Shown here piece by piece: positions 15,664-32,903 of a stretch of DNA of 64,000 nucleotides. The notes under the pieces were generated by a model that did not search any database, was not told where the DNA came from, and worked only from the letters and a program-made list of their open reading frames with translations. The position numbers and the translations under genes were made by a program. Each line of letters starts with the position of its first letter. Positions within the stretch are counted from its first letter, which is position 1. This stretch comes from Actinorhabdospora filicis (GTDB lineage: Bacteria; Actinomycetota; Actinomycetes; Mycobacteriales; Micromonosporaceae), in assembly GCF_030269765.1 (NCBI RefSeq), contig NZ_BSTX01000003.1, forward strand, positions 950,377 through 1,014,376, given 5' to 3'.

Positions 15664-15696
15664 GGGGAGGCCGGTTCTGGCGGGACCGGCCTTCCC
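15664..15696 (+). terminator. Hairpin terminator after chitinase
   Basis: GGGGAGGCCGGT pairs with ACCGGCCTTCCC (one mismatch) around a 9-base loop, starting 12 bases past the chitinase stop. Confidence 0.65.
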
Positions 15697-15754
15697 GGGG
15701 CACCCCCCACGGCAAACCCGCCCGAAAGCCCGCCCGCTCGTCCACACTGTCCCC

Positions 15755-16180
15755 ATGAGCGATCCCTGGCCGCCCGGCGACCGCGTCAAGACCTACACCG
15801 CACCCGGCACGGCCGTGCGCTTCGACGCGCGCCGCTGCGCGCACGCCGAGGAATGCGTCAAAGGCCTCCCCGAGGTCTTCGACCCCGCCCGGCGCCCCTG
15901 GATCGACCCGTCCCTCGCCGACCCCGACGCCATCGCCGAGGTCGTCGCCCGCTGCCCCAGCGGCGCCCTGCACGCCGCCGTCGACGGCGTGTGGGCGAAA
16001 GAGGGCGGCCCCACCGCGATCACCGCGCTCGCCGACGGCCCGCTCGAAGTGCGCGGCGACTTCGAAGTGGACGGCCGCCGCGAGGTCCGCGCGCTGCTGT
16101 GCCGCTGCGGGGACAGCGCCAACAAGCCGTGGTGCGACGGGACGCACGTGCGCAAGGGGTGGCGCGCCCGGTCCGGCTGA
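15755..16180 (+). CDS. Fer4_19-type plus CDGSH iron-sulfur protein
   Basis: 141 residues with two metal sites. The N-terminal half has C28, C34 and C67 in a divergent ferredoxin-like region (RRCAHAEEC ... ARCPSGAL). The C-terminal half carries a CDGSH-type site CRCGDSANKPWCDGTH (C116, C118, C127, H131) that binds a 2Fe-2S cluster through three Cys and one His. The fusion is a known actinobacterial arrangement for small redox or Fe-S transfer proteins. No partner enzyme is adjacent, so its client is unknown. Confidence 0.88.
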   Translation: MSDPWPPGDRVKTYTAPGTAVRFDARRCAHAEECVKGLPEVFDPARRPWIDPSLADPDAIAEVVARCPSGALHAAVDGVWAKEGGPTAITALADGPLEVRGDFEVDGRREVRALLCRCGDSANKPWCDGTHVRKGWRARSG

Positions 16181-16247
16181 CCGGCACGATGATCACGGTG
16201 ATGGTCCGGCGATCTCATGGCCGTGGCGTGCGCCCTACCATTGGGAC

Positions 16248-16484
16248 ATGTCCGACGAATGGACCCCGTACCCGGGTCACGATCCCGCGCACCCGCCACC
16301 CGGGGCCACGCCCGGCAGCTGCCTGGCCTGCCAGGGCACCGGACGCACCTGGCGCGAGTACATGGCCCTCGGGCCGCTGGCCGCGCTGGACCTCGACCCC
16401 GGCGAGGTCGGCACGGTCCCGGTGCTGGGCCCGTGCCGGTTCTGCCGCGGCCACGGCTGGACCTGGCACACCAAGCTGCGCTAG
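16248..16484 (+). CDS. Small DnaJ-type zinc-finger protein
   Basis: 78 residues with two CxxCxGxG-like knuckles, CLACQGTG and CRFCRGHG, about 38 residues apart, each followed by TW, which resembles half of the DnaJ cysteine-rich domain. No J-domain is present. It probably binds one zinc ion and may act as a small adaptor. It stands alone, ending 3 bases from a convergent GNAT gene. Confidence 0.7.
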   Translation: MSDEWTPYPGHDPAHPPPGATPGSCLACQGTGRTWREYMALGPLAALDLDPGEVGTVPVLGPCRFCRGHGWTWHTKLR

Positions 16485-16487
16485 GGC

Positions 16488-16937
16488 CTAGGGCAGCCAC
16501 TCCATCCGCACGTCCGGCTCCTTCTCCTGGTTCTCCGCGCCGTCGGTGCGCTCCACCTCCACGAACCCGTGCCGCGCGTAGAACCGCAGCGCGGGCCCGT
16601 TCACCTGGAACGCCCACAGCTGGAGCCCCTCGGGCCGCCGCTCCTTGGCGAGGGCGACGAAGCGGTCGCCGAGACCGCGTCCGCGCGCCTCCGGCAGCAG
16701 GTACAGCTGCGAGATCCAGCCGGAGTCCTCCGCGAGCACCATGAGCCCGATGAGCCCGCCGTCCCGCTCGGCGACCCAGGTCTCGCGGACGGGGACGACC
16801 ACGCGCGCGATGTAGGCGATGATCTCCTCGTCGGTCTTGCCGCGCCGCACGGTGGGCAGGGCGGCGTCGAAGGAGCGGATGTAGACGGACGCCACGTCGG
16901 CGGCGTCGGCGGGCTGCGCCCGGCGTATCTCGATCAC
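16488..16937 (-). CDS. GNAT family N-acetyltransferase
   Basis: 149 residues with a complete GNAT fold: IRRAQPADAADVASVYIRSF at the start, ISQLYLLPEARGRGLGDRFVALA as the acetyl-CoA pyrophosphate loop (R-G-x-G-L-G) and FYARHGFVEVERTDG as the final strand. The acceptor is unknown. It is convergent with the small zinc-finger gene. Confidence 0.9.
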   Translation of the reverse strand: MIEIRRAQPADAADVASVYIRSFDAALPTVRRGKTDEEIIAYIARVVVPVRETWVAERDGGLIGLMVLAEDSGWISQLYLLPEARGRGLGDRFVALAKERRPEGLQLWAFQVNGPALRFYARHGFVEVERTDGAENQEKEPDVRMEWLP

Positions 16938-16983
16938 GCGCGCAGCCTCACACCGTCGGCGCCCGAGGGCAACCGCAAAAAAC

Positions 16984-17589
16984 TCAGCACTGCCAGACGA
17001 AGGCGGCCCGGTCGCACGGCCCGCACGCGAAGACGTACCCGCGTCCGCCGCCGCCGAAGTTCATCCCGGTGCGCGGGTCGCGGCCTTCTTCCAGCTGGAC
17101 GCCGAAGTCCATGGGCGCCCCGCAGCCCTGGCAGGTGGGCGTCTCGTCGCCCTGGATCCACTCCGGCGCGCCGCCGAGCTTGCCGAGGACCTCCCGGGGG
17201 CTCCGGCCGGTCGCGGCGGCCCAGCCCTGGCGGGCGGTGGCGTAGTCGGCGGCGTCCACTTCGGTCGTGGTGAGCCCGGCGGCCTCGGGCAGCCGCGTCT
17301 GGCCCTTCTCGGGGACGCCCGTCTCGCCCAGCGGGCCGGTGAACACGTAGGCGGCGTTCCCGCCCTGGGCGGGGTCCCATTCCTGGCAGAGGCCGGGATC
17401 GTTCTGGCACATGAACACCGCCACCGCGCCCTCGGCCGAGGGCAGGTGAGCCAGGAACATCATCGCCCCGCCGCAGGTCCGGCAGACCGGCCATTGGAAG
17501 CCCGCAGGAGCCAGCGGCACACCACCGGTGCGGGGCGTGTGGGCGTCCGGGGCGGCGGGCCCGGCGTAGGTCAGCAGCGTCACCATCAT
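16984..17589 (-). CDS. Multi-cysteine metal-binding hypothetical protein (possibly DUF1963-related)
   Basis: 201 residues from ATG 17589 (a second ATG follows immediately). Sequence blocks GGVPLAPAGFQWPVCRTCGGAMMFLAHL, FMCQNDPGLCQEWDP, CQGCGAPMDFGVQLE and CGPCDRAAFVWQC contain three Cys pairs suited to two zinc sites. The GGVP..P.GF.WP.C opening resembles actinobacterial proteins loosely assigned to the YwqG/DUF1963 group, but I am not certain. Function unknown. It diverges from the MpaB-like gene with 51 bases between starts. Confidence 0.65.
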   Translation of the reverse strand: MMVTLLTYAGPAAPDAHTPRTGGVPLAPAGFQWPVCRTCGGAMMFLAHLPSAEGAVAVFMCQNDPGLCQEWDPAQGGNAAYVFTGPLGETGVPEKGQTRLPEAAGLTTTEVDAADYATARQGWAAATGRSPREVLGKLGGAPEWIQGDETPTCQGCGAPMDFGVQLEEGRDPRTGMNFGGGGRGYVFACGPCDRAAFVWQC

Positions 17590-17640
17590 GGCAACGGTAG
17601 CCGCTGGCCGCTGCCCGTTCGCGCACGTACGCTCGGACGC

Positions 17641-18495
17641 ATGGGCGGCGATCACGGACTGTTCGGGCCGGACTCGGTGACCTGGCGCGTCCACACCGAG
17701 CTGGTGCTCTGGATCGGTGGCCTGCGCGCCCTCTACCTCCAGTCGCTGAACCCGCGCGTCATGCGCGGCACGTACCAGAACTCCGCCCTCTTCGACCCGA
17801 AGAAGGGCTGGAGCCGGTTCGTGCGCACCGCCCAGTTCGTGCACGTGCGGACCTTCGGGACCACCGCCGCGGTGGAGAAGGCCGCCGCTCGGGTGCGCGC
17901 CATCCACGCCTCCCTCACCGGTTTCGATCCCGACACCGGCGAGACGTTCCGGCTGGACGAGCCCGCCGGCCTGCTGTGGGTGCACTGCGCCGAGATCGAC
18001 TCCTACGTGGACGTCGCCCGCCGCTCGGGCGCGATCGCCACCGATGAGGAGGCCGACCGCTACGTCGCCGAGAACGTCGCCGCCGCCGAGGCCGTGGGCC
18101 TCGACCCCGGCGACGTCCCCGCCACCCGCGGCGAGCTGCGCGAGTACTTCGACGGGATCCGCCCGAAGCTGTACGCGTGCAAGGAGGCCATGGACGGGCT
18201 GCGCTCCTCGTTCCGCCCGCCCCTGCCGCGCGAGCTGGCGCTGCTGCGCCTGGGCGTCCCCGCCGCCAACACCCTCGCCATCGCGGCCCTCCCGGGCTGG
18301 GCGCGGCTCATGCTCGGCATCCCCGTCCTGCCCGGTGGCGACTGGACGACGACGCTGCACCTGAAGGCCCTGCGCGGCGCGCTGCGCCTGGCCGTCCGCA
18401 CGCCCACCGACCGGGCGATCGAGGAGTGCGTCCGCGACGCGCGCGCGATGGACGAGGGCACCTTCGTGTCGCGGCTGATGCCCGCCCGCCGCTGA
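17641..18495 (+). CDS. MpaB/latex-clearing-like oxygenase family protein (DUF2236)
   Basis: 284 residues. LFGPDSVTWRVHTELVLWIGGLRALYLQSLNPRV at the N-terminus, then RFVRTAQFVHVRTFG and LLWVHCAEIDSYV, follow the conserved blocks of DUF2236, a family of haem-binding oxygenases including rubber oxygenase Lcp and MpaB-type enzymes. The histidines in HVRTFG and WVHC are the likely conserved positions. No signal peptide is present, so it is cytoplasmic or membrane-associated. The substrate is unknown. Confidence 0.83.
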   Translation: MGGDHGLFGPDSVTWRVHTELVLWIGGLRALYLQSLNPRVMRGTYQNSALFDPKKGWSRFVRTAQFVHVRTFGTTAAVEKAAARVRAIHASLTGFDPDTGETFRLDEPAGLLWVHCAEIDSYVDVARRSGAIATDEEADRYVAENVAAAEAVGLDPGDVPATRGELREYFDGIRPKLYACKEAMDGLRSSFRPPLPRELALLRLGVPAANTLAIAALPGWARLMLGIPVLPGGDWTTTLHLKALRGALRLAVRTPTDRAIEECVRDARAMDEGTFVSRLMPARR

Positions 18496-18501
18496 GGGCG
18501 G

Positions 18502-19647
18502 CTACAGCAGCGCGATCCAGACGATGAGCGTGATCGCGGCCAGCGCGAGGAGCCCCACGACGCCCGCGATGGTGGCCTGTGAGCGCCGGACGCGCTCGGC
18601 CTCCTCTTCGGGGCCGGGCAGCAGCGGGTCGCCGGGATCGATGTCCACCGGCTCGATGTAGGCGAGCGGCTCGTAGGACGGCGCCCGCGAGGCGGGTCGC
18701 GCCTCCACGCCCATGACCGCGCCGAGCGCCACGACCTGCTCGACGGCGTCGGCGAGCACCGGTGCCCGGCCGAGGGCGCGGTGCAGCAGCGTGCCGAGCA
18801 GGGGCGTGCGCGCCCCGCCGCCGACCAGGTACACCGCCGTGACCGGCAGGCCGCCGAGCAGCCCGGTGGTGGCCTCCACGGCGCGCCGCAGGTGCGGTTC
18901 GGCGACGCGCTCCAGCTCGGCCCGCGTGAGGTGGCCCCCGCCGGGCAGGTCGACCGTCTGGTGGCGGGACAGGCGTTCCCGGGCGGCGCGCATGTCTTCG
19001 GCGGCGACCCGGCGGCCGGTGTGGACGGACAGGGCCTCGTCCAGGTCGACGCCGCCGAGATCGTCCAGCCCGGTGACGCCGAGGAGGGTGTGACCGTGCG
19101 TCTCCCGGCGCAGGACCGCCGCGTCGAAGGTCCCGCCGCCCAGGTCGCACACCACGATGTGGCTCCCCGCGTCCAGGTCGCGCCCGTGGTAGGCGACCGC
19201 CGCGACCGGTTCCGGGACGAGGACCGGCTCGGGCAGCCCGGCCTCGTGGGCGGCGCGCAGCAGCACGTCCCGGCGCGGCCTTCCCCACGCGGCCGGATGG
19301 GTGAGCACGACGAGCGGGCGGACGCCCTCCAGCCGGGCCGCGGTCGTGCCCGCGTGCCGCAGGACGGCGGCGAACAGTTCGGGCACCCGGTACTCGGTTC
19401 CGCCGAGCAGCACCGACCCGTCGTCCACCCGGCGCTTGGGATGCGGCTCCAGCCGTTCGGGCCGGGTCCGCCCGAAGTGGAGCGCGTCGGCCCCGACGAT
19501 GAGCCGGCCGTCGTCTCCGGCGAAGACGGCCGAGGGCAGCAGCGGCGAGCCGTCGAAGAGGACCGGCTCGACCCGCCCGTCTCCGCGCCGCAGCACCGCC
19601 ACGGTGTTCGAGGTGCCGAAGTCGATGCCGAGAACCGGGGACAACAC
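18502..19647 (-). CDS. Hsp70-like ATPase with C-terminal membrane anchor, no substrate-binding domain
   Basis: 381 residues from GTG 19647. The actin-like ATPase core is intact: LGIDFGTSNTVAVLRR (phosphate 1), VVLTHPAAWG, VPEPVAAVAYHG, IVVCDLGGGTFDAAVL (phosphate 2) and AVYLVGGGARTPLLG (adenosine). After about residue 310 there is no peptide-binding beta-sandwich. Instead an acidic/proline linker runs into a single hydrophobic helix at the C-terminus (IAGVVGLLALAAITLIVWIALL). It would be anchored in the membrane with the ATPase inside, more like actinobacterial Hsp70-like regulators than a chaperone. It diverges from the HerA-like gene. Confidence 0.85.
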   Translation of the reverse strand: MLSPVLGIDFGTSNTVAVLRRGDGRVEPVLFDGSPLLPSAVFAGDDGRLIVGADALHFGRTRPERLEPHPKRRVDDGSVLLGGTEYRVPELFAAVLRHAGTTAARLEGVRPLVVLTHPAAWGRPRRDVLLRAAHEAGLPEPVLVPEPVAAVAYHGRDLDAGSHIVVCDLGGGTFDAAVLRRETHGHTLLGVTGLDDLGGVDLDEALSVHTGRRVAAEDMRAARERLSRHQTVDLPGGGHLTRAELERVAEPHLRRAVEATTGLLGGLPVTAVYLVGGGARTPLLGTLLHRALGRAPVLADAVEQVVALGAVMGVEARPASRAPSYEPLAYIEPVDIDPGDPLLPGPEEEAERVRRSQATIAGVVGLLALAAITLIVWIALL

Positions 19648-19768
19648 GCCGCGACTCTAGCGGGCGGGCACCCGCCGCGAACCCCCCGCGATCGCCGCAA
19701 CCGCCGGACACACCCGATCCCGGCTCGATACGCTGCGACAACACACCGGCGAGGCACGCGGGGGAGCG

Positions 19769-21337
19769 ATGGCCGAGGACATCATCGAGACGGTGACCGC
19801 CGGCTACGCCTTCGACGAGCCCGGTGTCGACCTCGGCTCCCTCGTCGTCGACGACAAGGCGGTCCCCGCTGCGCGCGTGCGCGTCCCGCTGGCCATGTTC
19901 AACCGCCACGGCCTGGTCGCCGGGGCCACCGGCACGGGCAAGACCGTCACCCTCCAGGTCCTCGCCGAGCGCCTGTCCCGGCAGGGCGTGCCGGTCTTCC
20001 TCGCCGACATCAAGGGCGACCTGTCGGGGATGGCCGTCCCCGGCGAGGGCTCGGAGAAGCTGCTGGCCCGCACGAAGGAGAACGGCCAGGACTGGACGGC
20101 CCGGCCCAACCCGGCGGAGTTCCTCGCCCTGGGCGGCCAGGGCAAGGGCGTCCCCCTGCGGGCGACCATGACGTCCTTCGGCCCGACGCTGCTGTCGAAG
20201 GTCCTCGGCCTCAACGACACCCAGGAGTCCTCCCTCGGCCTGATCTTCCACTACGCCGACCAGAAGGGCCTGCCCCTGCTGGACCTGAAGGACCTGCGCG
20301 CGGTCGTCCAGCACCTGGTGTCCGACGAGGGCAAGGCCGAGCTGAAGGACCTCGGCGGCCTCTCCGCCCAGACCGCCGGCGTCATCCTCCGGGCGCTCAT
20401 CGGCTTCGCCGACCAGGGCGCCGACCGCTTCTTCGGCGAACCCGAGTTCGATCCCGCCGACCTCCTCCGCCTCGCATCCGACGGCCGGGGCGTGGTCTCC
20501 GTCCTCGAACTCCCCGAGCTCCAGTCCAAACCCGCGCTGTTCTCCACGTTCCTGATGTGGCTGCTGGCGCAGCTCTTCGAGGACCTGCCCGAGGCCGGTG
20601 ACCTGCCCAAACCCAAGCTGGTCTTCTTCTTCGACGAGGCGCACCTGCTGTTCTCGGAGTCCTCCAAGGCCTTCCTGCAGGCCATCACCCAGACCGTGCG
20701 GCTGATCCGGTCCAAGGGTGTCGGGATCTTCTTCGTGACGCAGACGCCGAAGGACGTCCCGGCCGACGTCCTGGCCCAGTTGGGCGCGCGCGTGCAGCAC
20801 GCGTTGCGGGCGTTCACCCCGCAGGACGCCAAGGCGCTCAAGGCGACGGTGACGACGTTCCCGAAGTCGGGTTACGACCTGGAGGAGGACCTGACGCGGC
20901 TGGGCATCGGCGAGGCGATGGTGACGGTCCTGGACGCCAAGGGCCGTCCCACCCCGGTGGCGTGGACGCGGCTGTTCGCGCCGGAGTCGCGGATGGGCCC
21001 GGCCGAGGAGCCGACAGTGGACGGGATCATCGCCGCCTCACCGCTCCAGGCGAAGTACGGTGCCGAGATCGACCGCGAGTCGGCCTACGAGATCCTGGCC
21101 GCGCGGGTCGCCGCGCCCGCCCCCGTCGCACCCGAGGCGGCCCCGTCGGAGGCGGCCCCGTCGAAGGTTCTGCGCTACGAGCCGATCCCGCCGCTCGACC
21201 CGCCGAAGAAGACCAGGGCGGCGGCGAAGAAGACGAAGGAACCCGACAGCGTCGTGGACACCTTCCTGACCAGCGCCGCCCGCACCTTCGGCCGCGAGAT
21301 CACCCGGACCCTGTTCGGCACCGCCAAGCGGCGCTGA
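19769..21337 (+). CDS. HerA-like helicase/ATPase (DUF853 family)
   Basis: 522 residues. Walker A GATGTGKT at 52-59 and Walker B LVFFFDEAHLLF, with the FFVTQTPKDVPADVLAQLGARVQHALRAFTP segment containing sensor and arginine-finger regions, define the FtsK/HerA-type DUF853 ATPases. These are cytoplasmic hexameric ATPases; some HerA relatives pair with nucleases, but none is adjacent here. The C-terminal 80 residues are an Ala/Pro/Lys-rich linker and a helical tail. The gene is complete and ends 343 bases before mbtH. Confidence 0.9.
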   Translation: MAEDIIETVTAGYAFDEPGVDLGSLVVDDKAVPAARVRVPLAMFNRHGLVAGATGTGKTVTLQVLAERLSRQGVPVFLADIKGDLSGMAVPGEGSEKLLARTKENGQDWTARPNPAEFLALGGQGKGVPLRATMTSFGPTLLSKVLGLNDTQESSLGLIFHYADQKGLPLLDLKDLRAVVQHLVSDEGKAELKDLGGLSAQTAGVILRALIGFADQGADRFFGEPEFDPADLLRLASDGRGVVSVLELPELQSKPALFSTFLMWLLAQLFEDLPEAGDLPKPKLVFFFDEAHLLFSESSKAFLQAITQTVRLIRSKGVGIFFVTQTPKDVPADVLAQLGARVQHALRAFTPQDAKALKATVTTFPKSGYDLEEDLTRLGIGEAMVTVLDAKGRPTPVAWTRLFAPESRMGPAEEPTVDGIIAASPLQAKYGAEIDRESAYEILAARVAAPAPVAPEAAPSEAAPSKVLRYEPIPPLDPPKKTRAAAKKTKEPDSVVDTFLTSAARTFGREITRTLFGTAKRR

Positions 21338-21680
21338 GACCACGCCGTCCGGTGTGACGGCGCCCGGCCGGCCGTACGCCCGAAAGATCCGTTCGGGACG
21401 GCCCGCCGCTCCGCTTGACTCCACGGGCCACCCTGCACGGTGGGCCGTCGCCGACGCGTCCGCATTAGTCCTTGTCCGATGTGCGGTCGGAGTTCCACCC
21501 GGGCGTACGTGATCTCGTCCACAGCACGTGGTCCGCCCATGTCCGAAGGCGGCATAGTGATCAAAGCCTGCCATCGAGAGCCGTCAATCTCGATACCCGT
21601 GCGTGGAGAGCCGTCATTCTCGATGCCCGGGACCCTTTCGGCCCGCCCGCGAGGGTCGTCCGGCCGACGTTCTGAGAGGT
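21338..21680. other. 343-base intergenic regulatory region upstream of mbtH-NRPS
   Basis: No supported gene. It holds a short hairpin (CCACC/GGTGG around 21427-21442), locally AT-richer DNA around 21463-21480 and 21553-21565, and the repeat pair at 21573-21629. It must contain the mbtH-NRPS promoter; I could not assign convincing -35/-10 boxes. Confidence 0.6.
21573..21629 (+). repeat. Tandem 24-base repeat with inverted-repeat core upstream of mbtH
   Basis: Two copies of GAGAGCCGTCA(A/T)TCTCGAT(A/G)CCCG start at 21576 and 21606, exactly 30 bases apart (about three helical turns), differing at two positions. The first copy is a perfect inverted repeat ATCGAGA-N8-TCTCGAT (21573-21594). The second keeps GAGA-N8-TCTC. 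The 12-mer CCGTCATTCTCG of copy two recurs at 31245-31256 upstream of the protease gene. A regulator site is the likely explanation. Confidence 0.65.
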
Positions 21681-21890
21681 ATGTCCGTGACCAATCCGTT
21701 TGAGGACGCCGACCGCTCGTACCGGGTGCTGGTCAACGCCGAGGGGCAGCATTCGCTGTGGCCCGCGGGCCTGGACGTGCCGCCCGGCTGGTCGGTTCGC
21801 TTCGAAGGCTCACGCGAGGACTGCGTCGCCCACGTCGAGGCGAACTGGACGGACATGCGTCCCGCCGGCCTGGCCGCGCTCGACAACTGA
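21681..21890 (+). CDS. MbtH-like protein
   Basis: 69 residues; ATG 21681 with GAGAGGT directly upstream. It carries the MbtH signature: NPFED near the N-terminus, VNAEGQHSLWPAGLDVPPGW and a C-terminal WTDMRP. MbtH proteins bind NRPS adenylation domains in the cytoplasm and are often needed for their solubility and activity. It lies 31 bases upstream of the NRPS and must be its partner, in the same operon. Confidence 0.97.
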   Translation: MSVTNPFEDADRSYRVLVNAEGQHSLWPAGLDVPPGWSVRFEGSREDCVAHVEANWTDMRPAGLAALDN

Positions 21891-21921
21891 TCACGCACCG
21901 CGGCATTCCTGGGGAGGAAAT

Positions 21922-31047
<9,126 letters not shown>

Positions 31048-31237
31048 CGGCGCGGGTACCACCGGCCCCCGGGTGAGTGCGGCCATCGGCATTCCGCCCG
31101 GGCGGCGGGACGGCCGGAACGGGCCGCCGGCCGTTGCGTGGAACCCGACGCCTGACCCCGGATGGGCTTCCGGAAGAGACGATCGCCGCAGTTCGGGAAG
31201 CCCGTGCTCGCGGGCACGATGACCGTCCCCAGAGGAC

Positions 31238-31256
31238 AATGACACCGTCATTCTCG
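31238..31256 (+). promoter_or_regulatory. Inverted repeat and shared 12-mer upstream of the protease gene
   Basis: AATGAC-ACC-GTCATT is a perfect inverted repeat (31238-31252). It overlaps CCGTCATTCTCG (31245-31256), identical to 12 bases of the second repeat copy upstream of mbtH. It lies about 80 bases before the chosen protease start, in the 285-base NRPS-protease gap. That gap also contains the inverted repeat GGGCTTCC/GGAAGCCC at 31164-31203 and no gene. Confidence 0.5.
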
Positions 31257-31332
31257 TTCGGTGGGGGAAAAGGGTGACATGGTGGTTGACGAAGCGATTT
31301 TCCGGGCTTCACCATCCATCAGAGAGAAGCTC

Positions 31333-32577
31333 ATGTCGCGCACGATGGTTTCCCTGCTCACGGCCGTATCGGCCGTCATCGCGGTGATGATCCCCGCGCA
31401 CGCCGCAGCGCACGACCCGCCACCGGCCGGTGGCGAGGCTCTCGCCTACGCGCGAGAGGTGGGCATCCCACCCGCCGAGGCGGCCCGCCGTCTCGACCGT
31501 CAGGCGCTCGCGCCGGGCTTCGCGTCGGCGGCCGAGAACTACCTGGGCACGGCGTTCGGCGGTGTCTGGATCGACCGGGAGTCCGTTCTCAACGTCGGCG
31601 TCGCCGGCTCGATGACCGCCGCCCGCACCGAGGCGGTCGGCACGGCCGCGCGCGCCGCGGGTCTCGACGGCGGCTACCGGCCGGTTCGCGTCGGCTACGC
31701 CATGGCCGACCTGAACCGCGCCAACGCGCTGCTCGCCGACCGGCTCGGCCCGGCCAACGAGGGCGCTTCCACGAGCCTCACGGCGGGACTGCGCACCGAC
31801 ATCAACGCCGTCGAGCTCCAGCTCCCGGCGGGCGCCACGCTGACCGCGGCTCAGGACGCACTGATCTCCGACGCGGTCAAGGCCCTCGGCGGGCTGCTCG
31901 TCGTCGGGGAGTACACCGGCCGTGCGGAGGCCCGCGCTTGCGTCTACCCCTACTGCGATCCGCCGCTGCGAGGCGGGATCCGGATCGCCAACTCCGGTGC
32001 GGGCTGCACCGGCTCATTCATCGCGCGTTCCAAGGATGACGCGCTACTCTACCAGTTCACCGCCGGGCACTGCGCCGTCGGCAACACCGACGACTGGTCG
32101 ACGCGCTTCCCCGACCAGTCGGAGCACGTCATCGGCCCGATCCACAACTCGCGCTTCGCGTCCAACGGCGACATGGCGATCATGCGGGTCCTCAATGTCA
32201 CCGGTTGGGCACCTCGCGGGTGGCTGAAGGTGACCGACGGGCCCGACACCTTCGCCGATGACACCTACAACCTGTCGTCGGACTCCACGAGTGTCATCGG
32301 AATGCGCATCTGCACCGCCGGCGCCTTCTACGGCCGCGGCGACTGCGGCACGGTCACCCACCTGGGCGTGACCGCCAGTTACAACGGCCGCACCGTCACC
32401 AACCTGGGACGGGGGACCTTCTGCGGGACCGGCGGGGACAGCGGGGCGCCGATGTACGCCTCGCACGTCGCCTACGGCCTGCAGGTCGCCGGTTACAGCG
32501 AATGCGACAGCCTCTACCAGGGCATCGCGGCGGCGGAGTCGGCGATGAATGTGAACGTCCTGCACGCCTTGGCGTGA
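31333..32577 (+). CDS. Secreted chymotrypsin-fold serine protease (streptogrisin/alpha-lytic-like, S1 family) with propeptide
   Basis: 414 residues from ATG 31333, which puts a normal signal peptide (SLLTAVSAVIAVMIPAHAAA) at the N-terminus; ATG 31279 and GTG 31261 are alternatives with a long acidic extension. A propeptide of about 170 residues contains NYLGTAFGGVWIDRE, typical of alpha-lytic-type pro-regions. The mature enzyme starts near LRGGIRIANSGAGCTGSF. Triad: H246 (FTAGHC), D280 (SNGDMAIM), S370 (GTGGDSGAP). Disulfide-type Cys pairs flank the His and Ser. It lies directly downstream of the NRPS on the same strand and shares an upstream motif with it, suggesting a functional link (target, maturation or self-protection), which is inference. 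Confidence 0.9.
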   Translation: MSRTMVSLLTAVSAVIAVMIPAHAAAHDPPPAGGEALAYAREVGIPPAEAARRLDRQALAPGFASAAENYLGTAFGGVWIDRESVLNVGVAGSMTAARTEAVGTAARAAGLDGGYRPVRVGYAMADLNRANALLADRLGPANEGASTSLTAGLRTDINAVELQLPAGATLTAAQDALISDAVKALGGLLVVGEYTGRAEARACVYPYCDPPLRGGIRIANSGAGCTGSFIARSKDDALLYQFTAGHCAVGNTDDWSTRFPDQSEHVIGPIHNSRFASNGDMAIMRVLNVTGWAPRGWLKVTDGPDTFADDTYNLSSDSTSVIGMRICTAGAFYGRGDCGTVTHLGVTASYNGRTVTNLGRGTFCGTGGDSGAPMYASHVAYGLQVAGYSECDSLYQGIAAAESAMNVNVLHALA

Positions 32578-32586
32578 CACGCCGGA

Positions 32587-32611
32587 GCCCGGGCCCGTGA
32601 GGGGCCCGGGC
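32587..32611 (+). terminator. Hairpin terminator after protease gene
   Basis: Perfect 10-bp arms GCCCGGGCCC and GGGCCCGGGC around a 5-base loop, 9 bases past the protease stop. It marks the right end of the NRPS-protease locus. Confidence 0.75.
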
Positions 32612-32733
32612 GATGGACGCGGGCGCCGCGCCCGGCGACACGACCCCGGGATGGGGACTTTCGCATCTGTCGGGTCACCGATCGCGGCGTGCACGCTCAG
32701 CTTGCCCGCACCGCCGCGAAGGGAGAACCGTCC

Positions 32734-32898
32734 ATGACCATCCTGTGGTTCATCGTCTGGCTGATCGCGAACAACGTGAACGACCCGGAGCCGCTGCGCT
32801 TCGACCCCGTCAACGTGTGGGCGGGCACGCTGATCCTGGCCGTCGCGCTCGACCTGGCCGCCGGGCACGCGACCGGCTCGGCCCGGCGGCGGCGCTGA
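32734..32898 (+). CDS. Small two-helix membrane protein
   Basis: 54 residues from ATG 32734 with GGGAG 8 bases upstream. Two hydrophobic stretches (TILWFIVWLIANNV and VWAGTLILAVALDLAAGHA) flank a short polar loop NDPEPLRFDP, ending in a basic tail RRRR. It probably inserts as a hairpin in the membrane. No recognisable family. The spacing, start site and amphipathic layout make a real gene likely. Confidence 0.6.
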   Translation: MTILWFIVWLIANNVNDPEPLRFDPVNVWAGTLILAVALDLAAGHATGSARRRR

Positions 32899-32903
32899 CG
32901 GCG

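Noticed and set aside
21700..21921. Extending the NRPS N-terminus upstream through mbtH
   Set aside because: The frame is open, but GTG 21922 has a good GGGGAGG site, the A domain begins there, and the extension would overlap the clear MbtH gene.
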